In this document: piece by piece, positions 18,106 to 26,683 of the stretch
Layout: every line of letters begins with the position of its first letter
Numbering within the stretch: the first letter of the stretch is position 1
Assembly (NCBI GenBank): GCA_945952115.1
Contig: CAMFHA010000016.1
Span: 1 to 36,237, forward strand
DNA: 36,237 bases
From: an uncultured Legionella sp.
GTDB taxonomy: Bacteria > Pseudomonadota > Gammaproteobacteria > Legionellales > Legionellaceae
Direction: 5' to 3'
The notes under the pieces: model-generated
The model's database searches: none
Told to the model about the DNA's origin: nothing
Seen by the model: the letters and a program-made list of their open reading frames with translations, nothing else
Position numbers and translations under genes: made by a program

Positions 18106-20415
18106 ATGAATTTACTTATGAAAGGAGGCTTACGAATTGCTGCCATTAAGTTAAGTAAAATCTTTATTCTCGCCATCTTCCGGCTTGACCGGAACATTCT
18201 GGTTCCCATTAACGTCATGGCTCCTCCGGTCAAGCCGAAGGACGATGTAGATTATGGTGTTAACTTAATGGCCGTGGATTTAAGAACCTTCGTTTGTGGA
18301 TTATTATCACTCTGGCATATAGCGTCTTATAGTGCTTTAGCACCTGAAAAAATATTTCCTGTCGTAAGCAACGCATTAACACCGTCTAAATTGTGGCTTA
18401 ATAATAGCAAACCACTCCCAACTAATGCATGGTTCACCAATTTCATAATCAATAACAATCAGCGCTGGAGTGCTCCAGTTAATATATTTCCCTATCTTAT
18501 TAAAGTAGGCTTACCAGGAGTGGGATTAAGCTATACAGGGCCTATTTCTTATAAAGATCCTGCCTATCCCAATATTATTTCGGCCTTATATTATCAATAT
18601 ACCGAACAGCTAGTATTAGGTTGTACAGAGTCAATGGATAATTATGGCGTAGAAAATTATCATGGTTTGCGAGTAAATATGGTTTGGAATAATCCTTTAG
18701 GCGCTCAAATCAAAGCGCCTATCTTTCAGGGTTCTCCTTATTTTACTGAGTATTTTATTAAGGCTACTCCCAAAATATTAAGCTCTTTTAAATGGCTATC
18801 GCTTAACCAGCAAGCACAAATGCAGAGTATAGAACCAACAAGTCGTTATGAAATAAAGCTGGCCTTAGATCATAAAAATACGCAAACATGGATCGTATAT
18901 AGTGAAAAACCAATTAAGTTAACCTGGAGCACTAGTACCCTCGGCGAACAGTTAGTGGCAACTGAGCCCTACACTGGCTGGATCCGGCTAGTATTACAAA
19001 GTGATACCGCTCAAGGCATAGAAAACAATGTGTCTGTTTTAGATGCTTATGCTTCGGCAATTCCTCTTGACTATAAACAAACTTATTACACTCATGCCAA
19101 GCAGCTTATTTATACTCTAGCGTGGCAAACATCCAATAATAAACCGCCGTTGATGCTGACTTTACCGCACCAGCGGACTACTTTGACTGAGAATAATATC
19201 CCAATAAAATACTCAGGAATTAAAGGGATGATGCAGGGGATAACTCAAAGCAATTGGGGCATAATCTTGCCATTAATTCCTATAAAATTTTTAGCCACTA
19301 AATCGTTTTCAAATGAACAGGAAAAAAGCATTCGGAGCGCCCTCGCAGCCGAAACCAAGCTATTGCTTCAAACCCCATTTCCAGATGAGGGCCCCTATTT
19401 AAGTGGCAAACGTTATGCCCGTGCCGCCAGGCTTTTATTAATTGCTAATGCGCTGCATGAAAGCGGTATACAAAAGCAGCTCATTGAGCATCTTGAGAGC
19501 TTATTAACCGTCAAAATGTTAGGTAAAACAAAATGGTCTTTTGAGTACGATAAAACCTGGGGTGGCATCATTCCAAGTATCGATAATTACGGCGCTCGCC
19601 ATTATAACGATCACCATTATCATTATGGTTATTGGGTTTATACTTTTGCCGTGCTTGCTCATTTAGATAAGCGGTGGTTGGATAATCCATTAAAAGATAA
19701 AGCATTTACTCCCAAGCAATGGATTGAACATCTCATTAATGATTATGCTAATCCAGGCAATAACGCGTTCTATCCCTTACAACGCTATCAAGATGATTAC
19801 GCTGGACATTCTTGGGCGTCTGGATTAACCTCTGGAGAAGATGGGCAAAACGAGCAATCCAGTAGCGAAGCAGTTAATGCTTATTATGCCTTAGCTTTAT
19901 ATGCTCAAGCCCTTAATGATCAGCAATTATTTGTTTGGGCTCGTTTTCTTATGGGACGCGAATTACGCTCTGCTCAAACGTATTGGCAAATTACAAAAAA
20001 TAATGCGGTATATAATTCTGGCTACAACAAAGACAATCAAGTCATTGGCAATCTGTGGGCCAGTAAGATTGATGCGAATGCTTTTTTTATAAAATGTACA
20101 AAGGAATATCGATGTGGGTTGCAGTATTCATTTGGAATACAAATGCTTCCTTTTACGGAGATTTCTCCTTACTTATTTAATCAAGCATGGCTGAGTAATG
20201 CATACCCTACCGTACAAAAATTAATAGTGGGAGAATACGGAGCCATTACACCTGCGTGGAAATGGATTTTAATAAAAGGAGTTTACTCGGTGATGAATAA
20301 AAAAGAGAAGGAGGCTTTGCTCCAGCAAGCCATGAAGTCGAAGATTGAAGACTATGACAATGGCGACTCTAAGACCAATACTATTTATTTTTTAGCCAAT
20401 GATCAGCCTAATTAA
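18106..20415 (+). CDS. GH81 endo-beta-1,3-glucanase with palindromic insertion at the N-terminus
   Basis: GH81 hallmarks run through the protein: PTNAWFTNF (residues ~105-113), an NVFPY-like segment, a catalytic-region stretch YNDHHYHYGYWVY (~500) and HSWASGL..EDGQNEQSSSEAVNAYY (~568-594) that carries the conserved acidic residues. GH81 enzymes cut beta-1,3-glucan internally. Residues 13-55 are encoded by an inverted-repeat element; without it the N-terminus would read GGLRIAAVDLRTFVCGLLSLW, a plausible signal peptide. The start may be ATG 18106 or 18118, or an ATG in the repeat's right arm (18268). Placed beside a BcsB-like gene it occupies the slot that the GH8 cellulase BcsZ holds in bcs operons, so polymer editing during export is the likely job. 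Attack on fungal or algal glucan is an alternative. Confidence 0.85.
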   Translation: MNLLMKGGLRIAAIKLSKIFILAIFRLDRNILVPINVMAPPVKPKDDVDYGVNLMAVDLRTFVCGLLSLWHIASYSALAPEKIFPVVSNALTPSKLWLNNSKPLPTNAWFTNFIINNNQRWSAPVNIFPYLIKVGLPGVGLSYTGPISYKDPAYPNIISALYYQYTEQLVLGCTESMDNYGVENYHGLRVNMVWNNPLGAQIKAPIFQGSPYFTEYFIKATPKILSSFKWLSLNQQAQMQSIEPTSRYEIKLALDHKNTQTWIVYSEKPIKLTWSTSTLGEQLVATEPYTGWIRLVLQSDTAQGIENNVSVLDAYASAIPLDYKQTYYTHAKQLIYTLAWQTSNNKPPLMLTLPHQRTTLTENNIPIKYSGIKGMMQGITQSNWGIILPLIPIKFLATKSFSNEQEKSIRSALAAETKLLLQTPFPDEGPYLSGKRYARAARLLLIANALHESGIQKQLIEHLESLLTVKMLGKTKWSFEYDKTWGGIIPSIDNYGARHYNDHHYHYGYWVYTFAVLAHLDKRWLDNPLKDKAFTPKQWIEHLINDYANPGNNAFYPLQRYQDDYAGHSWASGLTSGEDGQNEQSSSEAVNAYYALALYAQALNDQQLFVWARFLMGRELRSAQTYWQITKNNAVYNSGYNKDNQVIGNLWASKIDANAFFIKCTKEYRCGLQYSFGIQMLPFTEISPYLFNQAWLSNAYPTVQKLIVGEYGAITPAWKWILIKGVYSVMNKKEKEALLQQAMKSKIEDYDNGDSKTNTIYFLANDQPN
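18142..18272. repeat. Palindromic MITE-like element inserted in frame in the GH81 gene
   Basis: Outer arms GCCATTAAGTTAA (18142-18154) and TTAACTTAATGGC (18260-18272) are perfect inverted repeats. Inner arms CCGGCTTGACCGGA (18180-18193) and TCCGGTCAAGCCG (18225-18237) pair over 13 bp. The whole is about 131 bp. GCC codons flank an interior of 129 bp (43 codons), so removing one GCC plus the interior restores the frame. It carries no transposase, as expected for a non-autonomous palindromic element. I see no second full copy in this window; a 10-bp fragment GTTAACTTAA recurs near 35971. Confidence 0.75.
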
Positions 20416-22219
20416 TAAAATGGTGTTGAATGCTTATGTTCAATTCTTTATTTGTTTATTTTTTTTGCCTTTTTCGCTGCATGCTGCAACTTCGCATCCT
20501 TCTGTTAACGCCACTTCCACCTTTTCATTGCCGCAGCATGCGCAAGAACAATTGAAACAAAATGTATCATCACCGACTCTTACGAAAGCAACGCTCTCTC
20601 ATCGCCTACTCTATGGATTCGCACATTACTTTTTTTTAGCCTTGGCCTTTTGTGGTGTTGTTCCAGTAGTGGTGTTTTTTATTGAACATAACCTTTCTGG
20701 CTTTCATGCTTTTATAAACCATTTTAGAAAATGTAAAGATTATTTTCCTAAAGTCGCTATTGTTGTGCCTGCTTGGAATGAAGCTTTAGTTTTAGAACAT
20801 ACCATCGATATTTTGCTAAAAATTGATTATCCATTGTCTGCGCTTCGTCTCTACATTGTTGACGATGGCAGCACTGATAATACCGCAGACATTTTGCAAG
20901 AAAAGCATTTAGCTTATCCTGAAAATGTATTTCATGTGCGCAAAGAAGGTGGCGGCAAAGGCAAGGCTCATGCCGTTAATTATGGTTTAGATGTGGTGCT
21001 ATCAAATGATTGGGCAGAAGCAGTGCTACTTATTGATGCTGATATTTCTTTTAAAAGAGATGCCTTAAGGCGTTTAACCCGGCATTTAGCCGATCCTGAG
21101 GTGGGTGCGGTGACTAGCTATATTAAAGTGGGTAACCGTAATACTAATTATATTACTCGTTCGATAGGTTATGAATATATAGTGTCACAATCCATTGCCA
21201 GAAGAGCTCAAAATGTTCTAGGCGTTGTTGCTTGCTTGGCAGGGGGCGCCCAGCTGCATACACGTAAAAATATTGAAGCTTTAGGTGGACATATTAATAT
21301 GTCGACTTTAGCTGAGGATACCTATACTACTTTGCAAACACAAAAGTTGGGGAAAAAGGTTATTTATGAAGGCAATTCCTTTGTCTATGCTGAAGAACCG
21401 ACATCAATCTGTGATGTGTGGAAGCAGCGTTTTCGCTGGGAGCGTGGTAATTTGCAAATAACCAAAGCGTTTAAAGATATCTGGTTTAATAAAAAAGAAG
21501 CGCGTTTAGGTAATTATTTCTTCGGCATCATCTGGTTTTGTGTCATCCTCACTCCCATTTTGATGATATGTTCTGCCCTAGGTTTATCAGGACTGTTTTT
21601 TCTTGAGCCGGATCATGGCCTACACTTTTTTTTCTATTTAGCTTCTGTTAGCTGTTTTGTTTATTTGTATACAACCATTCTTGCGATTTTAGTGGATAGA
21701 CGGACATCAAGACTGTCGTGGCTCCAAGGAATAGTTTATCCTGGCCTTATTTCATTAACTATTTTATTGTTTTCAATAAATCCCCCATTTTTCTTTTCCT
21801 TATTGAATAGTTTATTGAATATTAAAAATACATCATTATTTGAAGCACGTATTTTACTGTTCATGGAAACCTGGAGCGCGTTATGTATGATCTTTGCTTA
21901 TATAGTGTTTCGCCTTGAGCATGCAGGCCTACCCACACGCATTACCAATTTCCTATTGATTATTGTAGGCTATGGACCTCTCTTATGCACTATCAATCTT
22001 GCTGCTTATATTGCTGAGATCAAACGCCCAACACTGAAATGGGATAAAACAGAAAAGGCGACTACTAAACGGGTACTACGCCAAAGGCCACCTGCTTTAG
22101 AAATATATGATTTTGAACAAGCTTTAGTCCGAGATGTGCAACGCGAGTATAAGTTTTTTTGTCGGGAGTTGACCAGCTTACTTTTAGTCATTGGAATTCT
22201 TATTTTAATTTATTTATGA
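20399..22219 (+). CDS. Processive family-2 glycosyltransferase (polysaccharide synthase, BcsA/PgaC type)
   Basis: A 606-aa membrane synthase. Residues 7-29 and ~72-95 are membrane segments. The cytosolic GT-A domain shows DDGS (155-158), DAD (213-215), ED (306-307) and QRFRW (343-347): the D, D, D, QxxRW signature of processive beta-glycan synthases. Several further transmembrane helices follow (about 370-540), and the tail ends in another hydrophobic segment. No PilZ domain is visible, so direct c-di-GMP control as in BcsA is not supported. The ATG overlaps the GH81 stop by 17 nt (alternative ATG at 20420), and the stop overlaps the next start as ATGA, so translation is coupled. It polymerises a nucleotide-sugar donor, probably into the operon's exopolysaccharide. 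The sugar is unknown: GH81 hints at beta-1,3-glucan, the PIG-L enzyme at an amino sugar. Confidence 0.9.
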   Translation: MISLINKMVLNAYVQFFICLFFLPFSLHAATSHPSVNATSTFSLPQHAQEQLKQNVSSPTLTKATLSHRLLYGFAHYFFLALAFCGVVPVVVFFIEHNLSGFHAFINHFRKCKDYFPKVAIVVPAWNEALVLEHTIDILLKIDYPLSALRLYIVDDGSTDNTADILQEKHLAYPENVFHVRKEGGGKGKAHAVNYGLDVVLSNDWAEAVLLIDADISFKRDALRRLTRHLADPEVGAVTSYIKVGNRNTNYITRSIGYEYIVSQSIARRAQNVLGVVACLAGGAQLHTRKNIEALGGHINMSTLAEDTYTTLQTQKLGKKVIYEGNSFVYAEEPTSICDVWKQRFRWERGNLQITKAFKDIWFNKKEARLGNYFFGIIWFCVILTPILMICSALGLSGLFFLEPDHGLHFFFYLASVSCFVYLYTTILAILVDRRTSRLSWLQGIVYPGLISLTILLFSINPPFFFSLLNSLLNIKNTSLFEARILLFMETWSALCMIFAYIVFRLEHAGLPTRITNFLLIIVGYGPLLCTINLAAYIAEIKRPTLKWDKTEKATTKRVLRQRPPALEIYDFEQALVRDVQREYKFFCRELTSLLLVIGILILIYL

Positions 22220-24117
22220 AGCTTATTAGTCTATTTATAATCTGTTGTATTACTTCAACTTATGCTGCTGAAGTAACTTTGTGTGATGCCAATACAGGAT
22301 TAAAGCTTATTAATAGTAATGCTTATTCAGCATCGCAAATTGAAATGATTTTGAATGCATGTGACAAAGTGGCGCCCAATTCTAAGCAAGTGTTATTACT
22401 GCATGGTTTATTGGCAAGAAACAATAAACAGTATAATCAAGCCATTGAGTGGTTTAAACAAGCGCTTAATGTTGCTCCTGAGGATTCATCTATTCTATTA
22501 GAGCTTGCCACCACCTACGAGAAGGATAAGCAATTAGTCGCAGCTGAGCACCTTTATCAGCAAATAATCCAACATGCACCGCTGAATAGAAGTGCTCAAT
22601 TAGGATTAGCGCGCCTATTAAGAATACAAAATCAAGATGCTCCAGCGTTAAAAATTTACCAACATTTATTACAACAGGACGAGCATGATGTGGACGCCCT
22701 GAATGGGCTTGGTTGGATAAATGCTGCCAAAAACAACTTAAATGAGGCTCAATACTATTTTGAACAAGTAGTAAAAATTCAACCGCAAAATACAGAAGCA
22801 CTAGAGGCCATAAAAAATATACGGCAGACTCAAGCGCAACAATACCAAGCTTCTTCCATTAAGATGCCTGTATTATGTGATGCGGATCAAGGGCTTCTAT
22901 TATTAAATCAACAAAAACCTCCCATTGGTAGGATTGAACACATCCTGAAGGCTTGTGATAAAAATACCCCGAATGCTACTTCAGCTCTCTTGTTACATGG
23001 GTTATTGCAGCGTTATCTAGGACGCAAAACTCAGGATTATTCTGCAGCTATTCCTTGGTTGGAACGAGCCGCAACTACAGCTGCACCAGGAAACTATGCG
23101 CCGAAGCTTGAATTGGCAGTGACTTATGAATGGATGAATCAATTCCCTCAGGCTTTATTTATTTATGATGATATATTGAAGAAAGCTCCCAATAATATTG
23201 CTGCTTTATTAGGAAAAGCACAGATACTCGGATTTTCTTATCAGATCAAACCCGCTTTTGCTATTTATAAGCACTTACTCCAAATCGCCCCCAAAAATGT
23301 TGATGTACTGAATGGCTTGGGGGAAACTTATTTGATGAATTACCAATTTAAAGAAGCAAAAACTAAATTTGACCAAACTTTAGCTATTGATCCTAAAAAT
23401 TTAAATGCTCAACACGATTTAGAGCTTCTAGATAACGCCACTAAAAACATCTTAGAAATGACTCTTGGGCATTATGTTGTGCCGCCAAATAGTTCTGAAG
23501 GATTAAACTTATATTATTTTAGAAATTTGAATGCTACAGATAGCATGACGGTATATGCCACTCACAATACTAGGCAAATACAAAGTGGATTTGGTGAAGG
23601 CTCAGCCTTACTCCCCAATAATAGCGTACTCTTAGGCTATCAGCACTCTATCCCTAATCAATATGGCTGGCAATTATCTTATGACGGTCGCCAACACAAT
23701 GCGCTTCCTTTTGAAAACCGCGTTTATGGAGCCGGCAACCTTTATTTAAATCGCAATTTGGAATGGTTTGGAGGAACACGTTTAGCCTTTCCTGATCTAT
23801 GGAATACACAATTACTGATATCAGGATTCACTGCTTATACTCCATTACCCGTAAATTTTACTCTTACTGGTTTCTGGGCTTTTCAGCAAATTGGAGGCTA
23901 TAATTCTTCTTATTCTCTAGATTTAAGTAAGGAATACAGTAGCCATCTTTTTTATGATTTTGGCCCGTCCTATTTAATTGAACAAGCAAGTTGGGAAATT
24001 CATGGTAAATTAATTGTTCCAATCTTAAAAAATCAGGCTATAGTAGTACAAGGTTCTCATTATATGTTTAATAACAGTACCTTTGCTACTGCGGGATGGC
24101 GAATATATTGGGCTTAG
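22216..24117 (+). CDS. TPR protein with C-terminal outer-membrane beta-barrel (YaiO/BcsC-like exporter)
   Basis: A 633-aa protein starting at an ATGA overlap with the synthase stop. A signal peptide ends near TYA (residue 17). Residues ~20-415 are tetratricopeptide repeats arranged as two copies of a ~198-residue unit, each beginning LCDAxxGLxLxN and ILxACDKxxPN (Cys23 and Cys221). Residues ~425-633 alternate in beta-strand fashion, are rich in Tyr, Trp and Asn and end in GWRIYWA, as in small outer-membrane barrels of the YaiO type. TPR-plus-barrel proteins such as BcsC and PgaA carry polysaccharide across the periplasm and outer membrane. This barrel, at about 210 residues, is smaller than theirs. 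Export of the operon's polymer is the likely role. Confidence 0.8.
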   Translation: MKLISLFIICCITSTYAAEVTLCDANTGLKLINSNAYSASQIEMILNACDKVAPNSKQVLLLHGLLARNNKQYNQAIEWFKQALNVAPEDSSILLELATTYEKDKQLVAAEHLYQQIIQHAPLNRSAQLGLARLLRIQNQDAPALKIYQHLLQQDEHDVDALNGLGWINAAKNNLNEAQYYFEQVVKIQPQNTEALEAIKNIRQTQAQQYQASSIKMPVLCDADQGLLLLNQQKPPIGRIEHILKACDKNTPNATSALLLHGLLQRYLGRKTQDYSAAIPWLERAATTAAPGNYAPKLELAVTYEWMNQFPQALFIYDDILKKAPNNIAALLGKAQILGFSYQIKPAFAIYKHLLQIAPKNVDVLNGLGETYLMNYQFKEAKTKFDQTLAIDPKNLNAQHDLELLDNATKNILEMTLGHYVVPPNSSEGLNLYYFRNLNATDSMTVYATHNTRQIQSGFGEGSALLPNNSVLLGYQHSIPNQYGWQLSYDGRQHNALPFENRVYGAGNLYLNRNLEWFGGTRLAFPDLWNTQLLISGFTAYTPLPVNFTLTGFWAFQQIGGYNSSYSLDLSKEYSSHLFYDFGPSYLIEQASWEIHGKLIVPILKNQAIVVQGSHYMFNNSTFATAGWRIYWA

Positions 24118-24131
24118 ATGAGGGAGAAGCA

Positions 24132-25100
24132 ATGAAGATATTAATTACTGGAGCTGGGGGCGCAGCCGCGGTGAGCGTATGGAAAAGCGTGCATCAAGAA
24201 CATACGCTGTTTATGGCCGATATGGATCCGTGTGCTGCTGGCCTATACCTTGTTCCTCCGCAGCAAAGAAAAATAATCCCCTCAGGAAAATCAAAAGAAT
24301 TTATTGCTCATTTGCTTAAGCTTTGTCATGAACATTCTATTGAGCTGTTAATCCCTACTGTTGACGTAGAGTTATTGCAAATTGCTGAACATCAAGAACA
24401 ATTTACTGCTAAAGGGATTAAAGTACCCTTAAGTTCACCTCATTCCTTGGAGTTGTGTAGAGATAAATATAAATTATTAGAATTCTGTCAAGATACAGGG
24501 CTAACACCTTTCTACCATATTGTAAATGAACACTTACAGGGCTCTGATTTACAGTACCCTCTCTTTGCCAAACCACGTTTAGGTGCAGGGGGAACTGGAG
24601 CTATGGTAATTAATAATGAGAAAGAGTTTAATCTGCTGCCCAAGGATAATAGCTATCTTATTCAAGACTTATTGCCAGGAGAAGAGTATTCCGTTGATGT
24701 ATGTGTGACGAGCAGTGGTCATCCTCTTGCTGCTGTGCCACGTTTACGTTTAAAAATCGACTCTGGTGTTGCTGTAGCCTGTCAAACATTGAATAATCGT
24801 CGACTCATTGAACATGCTTTACAAATTAGTAAAAAAGTAGGTATCACTTATGTTGCCAATATCCAATTTAAAGCTAATGCCGCAGGAGAATATAAACTAT
24901 TAGAAATTAACCCTCGATTCCCAGGCACTTTGCCTTTAACTACGGCCGCAGGCATTGATATACCTCAATTACTAATAAAAGATATTTTGGGTGAGCCATT
25001 AGGGAAAGAATTATTACCATTTAAAGAGTTAATGGTGGTCCGTTATTGGACTGAACAATTTATTGAAATTGATGAGTGGAACAACTTATGTCACAAGTAG
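24132..25100 (+). CDS. ATP-grasp domain protein (CarB-like ligase)
   Basis: A 322-aa protein. The N-terminal Rossmann-like part begins MKILITGAGGAAA and contains the ADMDP strand end. The ATP-grasp core follows, with a phosphate-binding Gly-rich loop in FAKPRLGAGGTGAM, LIQDLLPGEEYSVDV, and the metal-binding LLEINPRFPGTLP. ATP-grasp enzymes join a carboxylate to an amine or similar nucleophile through an acyl-phosphate; the substrates cannot be read from the sequence. ATG 24132 is preferred because AGGGAG lies 6 nt upstream; an in-frame ATG at 24096 would overlap the previous gene. Its place in the operon suggests it decorates the polymer or makes a precursor, for example an amide-linked substituent. 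That role is inference. Confidence 0.85.
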   Translation: MKILITGAGGAAAVSVWKSVHQEHTLFMADMDPCAAGLYLVPPQQRKIIPSGKSKEFIAHLLKLCHEHSIELLIPTVDVELLQIAEHQEQFTAKGIKVPLSSPHSLELCRDKYKLLEFCQDTGLTPFYHIVNEHLQGSDLQYPLFAKPRLGAGGTGAMVINNEKEFNLLPKDNSYLIQDLLPGEEYSVDVCVTSSGHPLAAVPRLRLKIDSGVAVACQTLNNRRLIEHALQISKKVGITYVANIQFKANAAGEYKLLEINPRFPGTLPLTTAAGIDIPQLLIKDILGEPLGKELLPFKELMVVRYWTEQFIEIDEWNNLCHK

Positions 25101-25681
25101 ATTTATGGTTAATCCGCCACGGTGAAACTGAAGTCAATTCTGGTGTATGGAGTGCTAAGCCTAATGAGACTAACCTTACGTCCAAAGGACGAGAGCAAGC
25201 AAAAGCTAGTGCATCTCAAGTGACGACTCAACCGGATTTAATTATTGTATCACCATTGATTAGAGCGCTAGAAACAAGCGAGTTTTTACGCATACAATGG
25301 CCACAAGCCCCGGTGCTCCTCCTTCCCATTCAAGAGTTTAACTATCTTTCGCCGCAAAAATTAAACCTTCTTACTCCAGAAGAGCGGACATTATGTATAA
25401 AAGATTATTGGTTACGAGATGATCCTTATTATTGTGATGATAGCCATGAAACAGAAACTTTTGCTTCGTTTTTAATGCGTGTGAACTTATTCTATCAAGA
25501 ACTCCTCAAGCAAAAAGGATATATTGTCGCCATTGGCCATGGTCAATTTTTTAAAGCCTTTATGTTAGGTTTAGAGCACGGGTTTGAGTTAACTCCAAAT
25601 TGGATGAGTTTTTTTCGAAATCAAGAACGTCTTTCTCCTATCAAAAATGGTGAAATAATTAAATGTCAGTTAGAGATATAA
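25088..25681 (+). CDS. Histidine phosphatase family protein (phosphoglycerate mutase-like)
   Basis: A 197-aa cytosolic protein with the branch-1 histidine phosphatase signature: LIRHGE at residues 8-13 (catalytic His11), an Arg in SPLIRALET, and a second His in AIGHGQFF (His151). These enzymes form a phosphohistidine on the first His and dephosphorylate small metabolites or proteins. I start it at ATG 25088, with GAGTGGA 7 nt upstream, overlapping the ATP-grasp gene by 13 nt; a GTG at 25076 is the alternative. The next gene's ATG follows its stop directly. In this operon it may dephosphorylate a sugar phosphate or another intermediate of polymer synthesis; the substrate is unknown. Confidence 0.85.
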   Translation: MSQVDLWLIRHGETEVNSGVWSAKPNETNLTSKGREQAKASASQVTTQPDLIIVSPLIRALETSEFLRIQWPQAPVLLLPIQEFNYLSPQKLNLLTPEERTLCIKDYWLRDDPYYCDDSHETETFASFLMRVNLFYQELLKQKGYIVAIGHGQFFKAFMLGLEHGFELTPNWMSFFRNQERLSPIKNGEIIKCQLEI

Positions 25682-26683
25682 ATGGAAAATAATGTGCAAT
25701 CGCCTTTTAAAATTTTACTCATTGAATCCAATATGGGTCTAGCAAAAACAATTACCCAATGGTTTCAAGACAAAGTGTACCTTGTTCATGCGGCAGATAA
25801 AAAAAGTGCACTGGAGCAAGGCGCATTGCCTGATTGGAATTTAATTATCACTGATATCAATTCATCTGAAATAGACGATCTGGATATTATCCAAGTGATC
25901 AAAAAAGCCAATCCTTCAGCCGCCATTTTGGTGGTTGCTGAAAATATAAAAGTTGATTTTATTTTAACCGCAATGAAGTACCACGCTGATGGTTTATTTT
26001 TTAAGCCCTTGGATGAAAAAGAATTTGTCAGCCGCGCTTTGCAGTTAGCCGAAGATGCACGGAAGAAAAAATCTCAAACTACTAGAGTTATTTTAGCTAT
26101 TGGCGCTCATCCTGATGATGTTGAGTTTGGCTGCGGGGGAACGCTTTCAAAGTTATTGGCGGAAGGAAATGAAATTAATATCTTGACTTTAAGCCTAGGG
26201 CATTATGGTGGTGATCCTGTGGTCAGGAAAAAAGAAGCCTATGAAGCAGCAAAATTACAAGGCGCTAATTTATATCTTGGCGATTTTTCGGATACTAACA
26301 TTACGAATGGCATAGAGACCATTCAATTTATTGAAAAAATAGTCCAAAAAGTAAAGCCGACTCATGTATATACTCATTCTATTTCTGATAATCATCAAGA
26401 TCATAGAAGCACCTACCAATCGACCGTAACAGCCTGCCGCTCCGTCGCTAACTTATTCAGCTATTTATCACCATCCAGTACTATCGATTTTCGCCCTAAT
26501 ACGTTTATTAATATTGATGACTACATGGATTCAAAATTAAAAGTTATTTCCGCCTACACTAGCCAAATTAGCACCAGGCCTTATTTACAGCCAGAACTGA
26601 TTATTGCAACAGCTAGATACTGGGGCCGGTTCTGCAATTACAGCCTTGTTGAACCAATGGAAGTGATTAAAGAGCAAGCTTAA
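25682..26683 (+). CDS. Receiver domain fused to PIG-L/LmbE-type deacetylase
   Basis: A 333-aa fusion. Residues 9-125 form a CheY-like receiver: Asp58 in LIITDIN is the phosphoacceptor and Lys108 in FFKPL is present. The usual Thr/Ser is Ala86 (LVVAEN) and the acidic pair is reduced to Glu15-Ser16, so phosphorylation may be weak or lost. Residues ~135-325 are a PIG-L domain with zinc motifs GAHPDD (141-146) and DNHQDH (236-241). PIG-L enzymes remove N-acetyl groups from GlcNAc-type substrates. As the last gene of the operon it suggests the polymer or a precursor carries an amino sugar and that deacetylation is, or was, signal-controlled. The stop overlaps the convergent gene's stop by 4 nt. 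Confidence 0.9.
   Translation: MENNVQSPFKILLIESNMGLAKTITQWFQDKVYLVHAADKKSALEQGALPDWNLIITDINSSEIDDLDIIQVIKKANPSAAILVVAENIKVDFILTAMKYHADGLFFKPLDEKEFVSRALQLAEDARKKKSQTTRVILAIGAHPDDVEFGCGGTLSKLLAEGNEINILTLSLGHYGGDPVVRKKEAYEAAKLQGANLYLGDFSDTNITNGIETIQFIEKIVQKVKPTHVYTHSISDNHQDHRSTYQSTVTACRSVANLFSYLSPSSTIDFRPNTFINIDDYMDSKLKVISAYTSQISTRPYLQPELIIATARYWGRFCNYSLVEPMEVIKEQA

Noticed and set aside
22159..22215. Longer TPR protein starting at TTG 22159
   Set aside because: It would add 19 polar residues before the signal peptide and overlap the synthase by 61 nt; the ATGA-coupled ATG at 22216 is far better.
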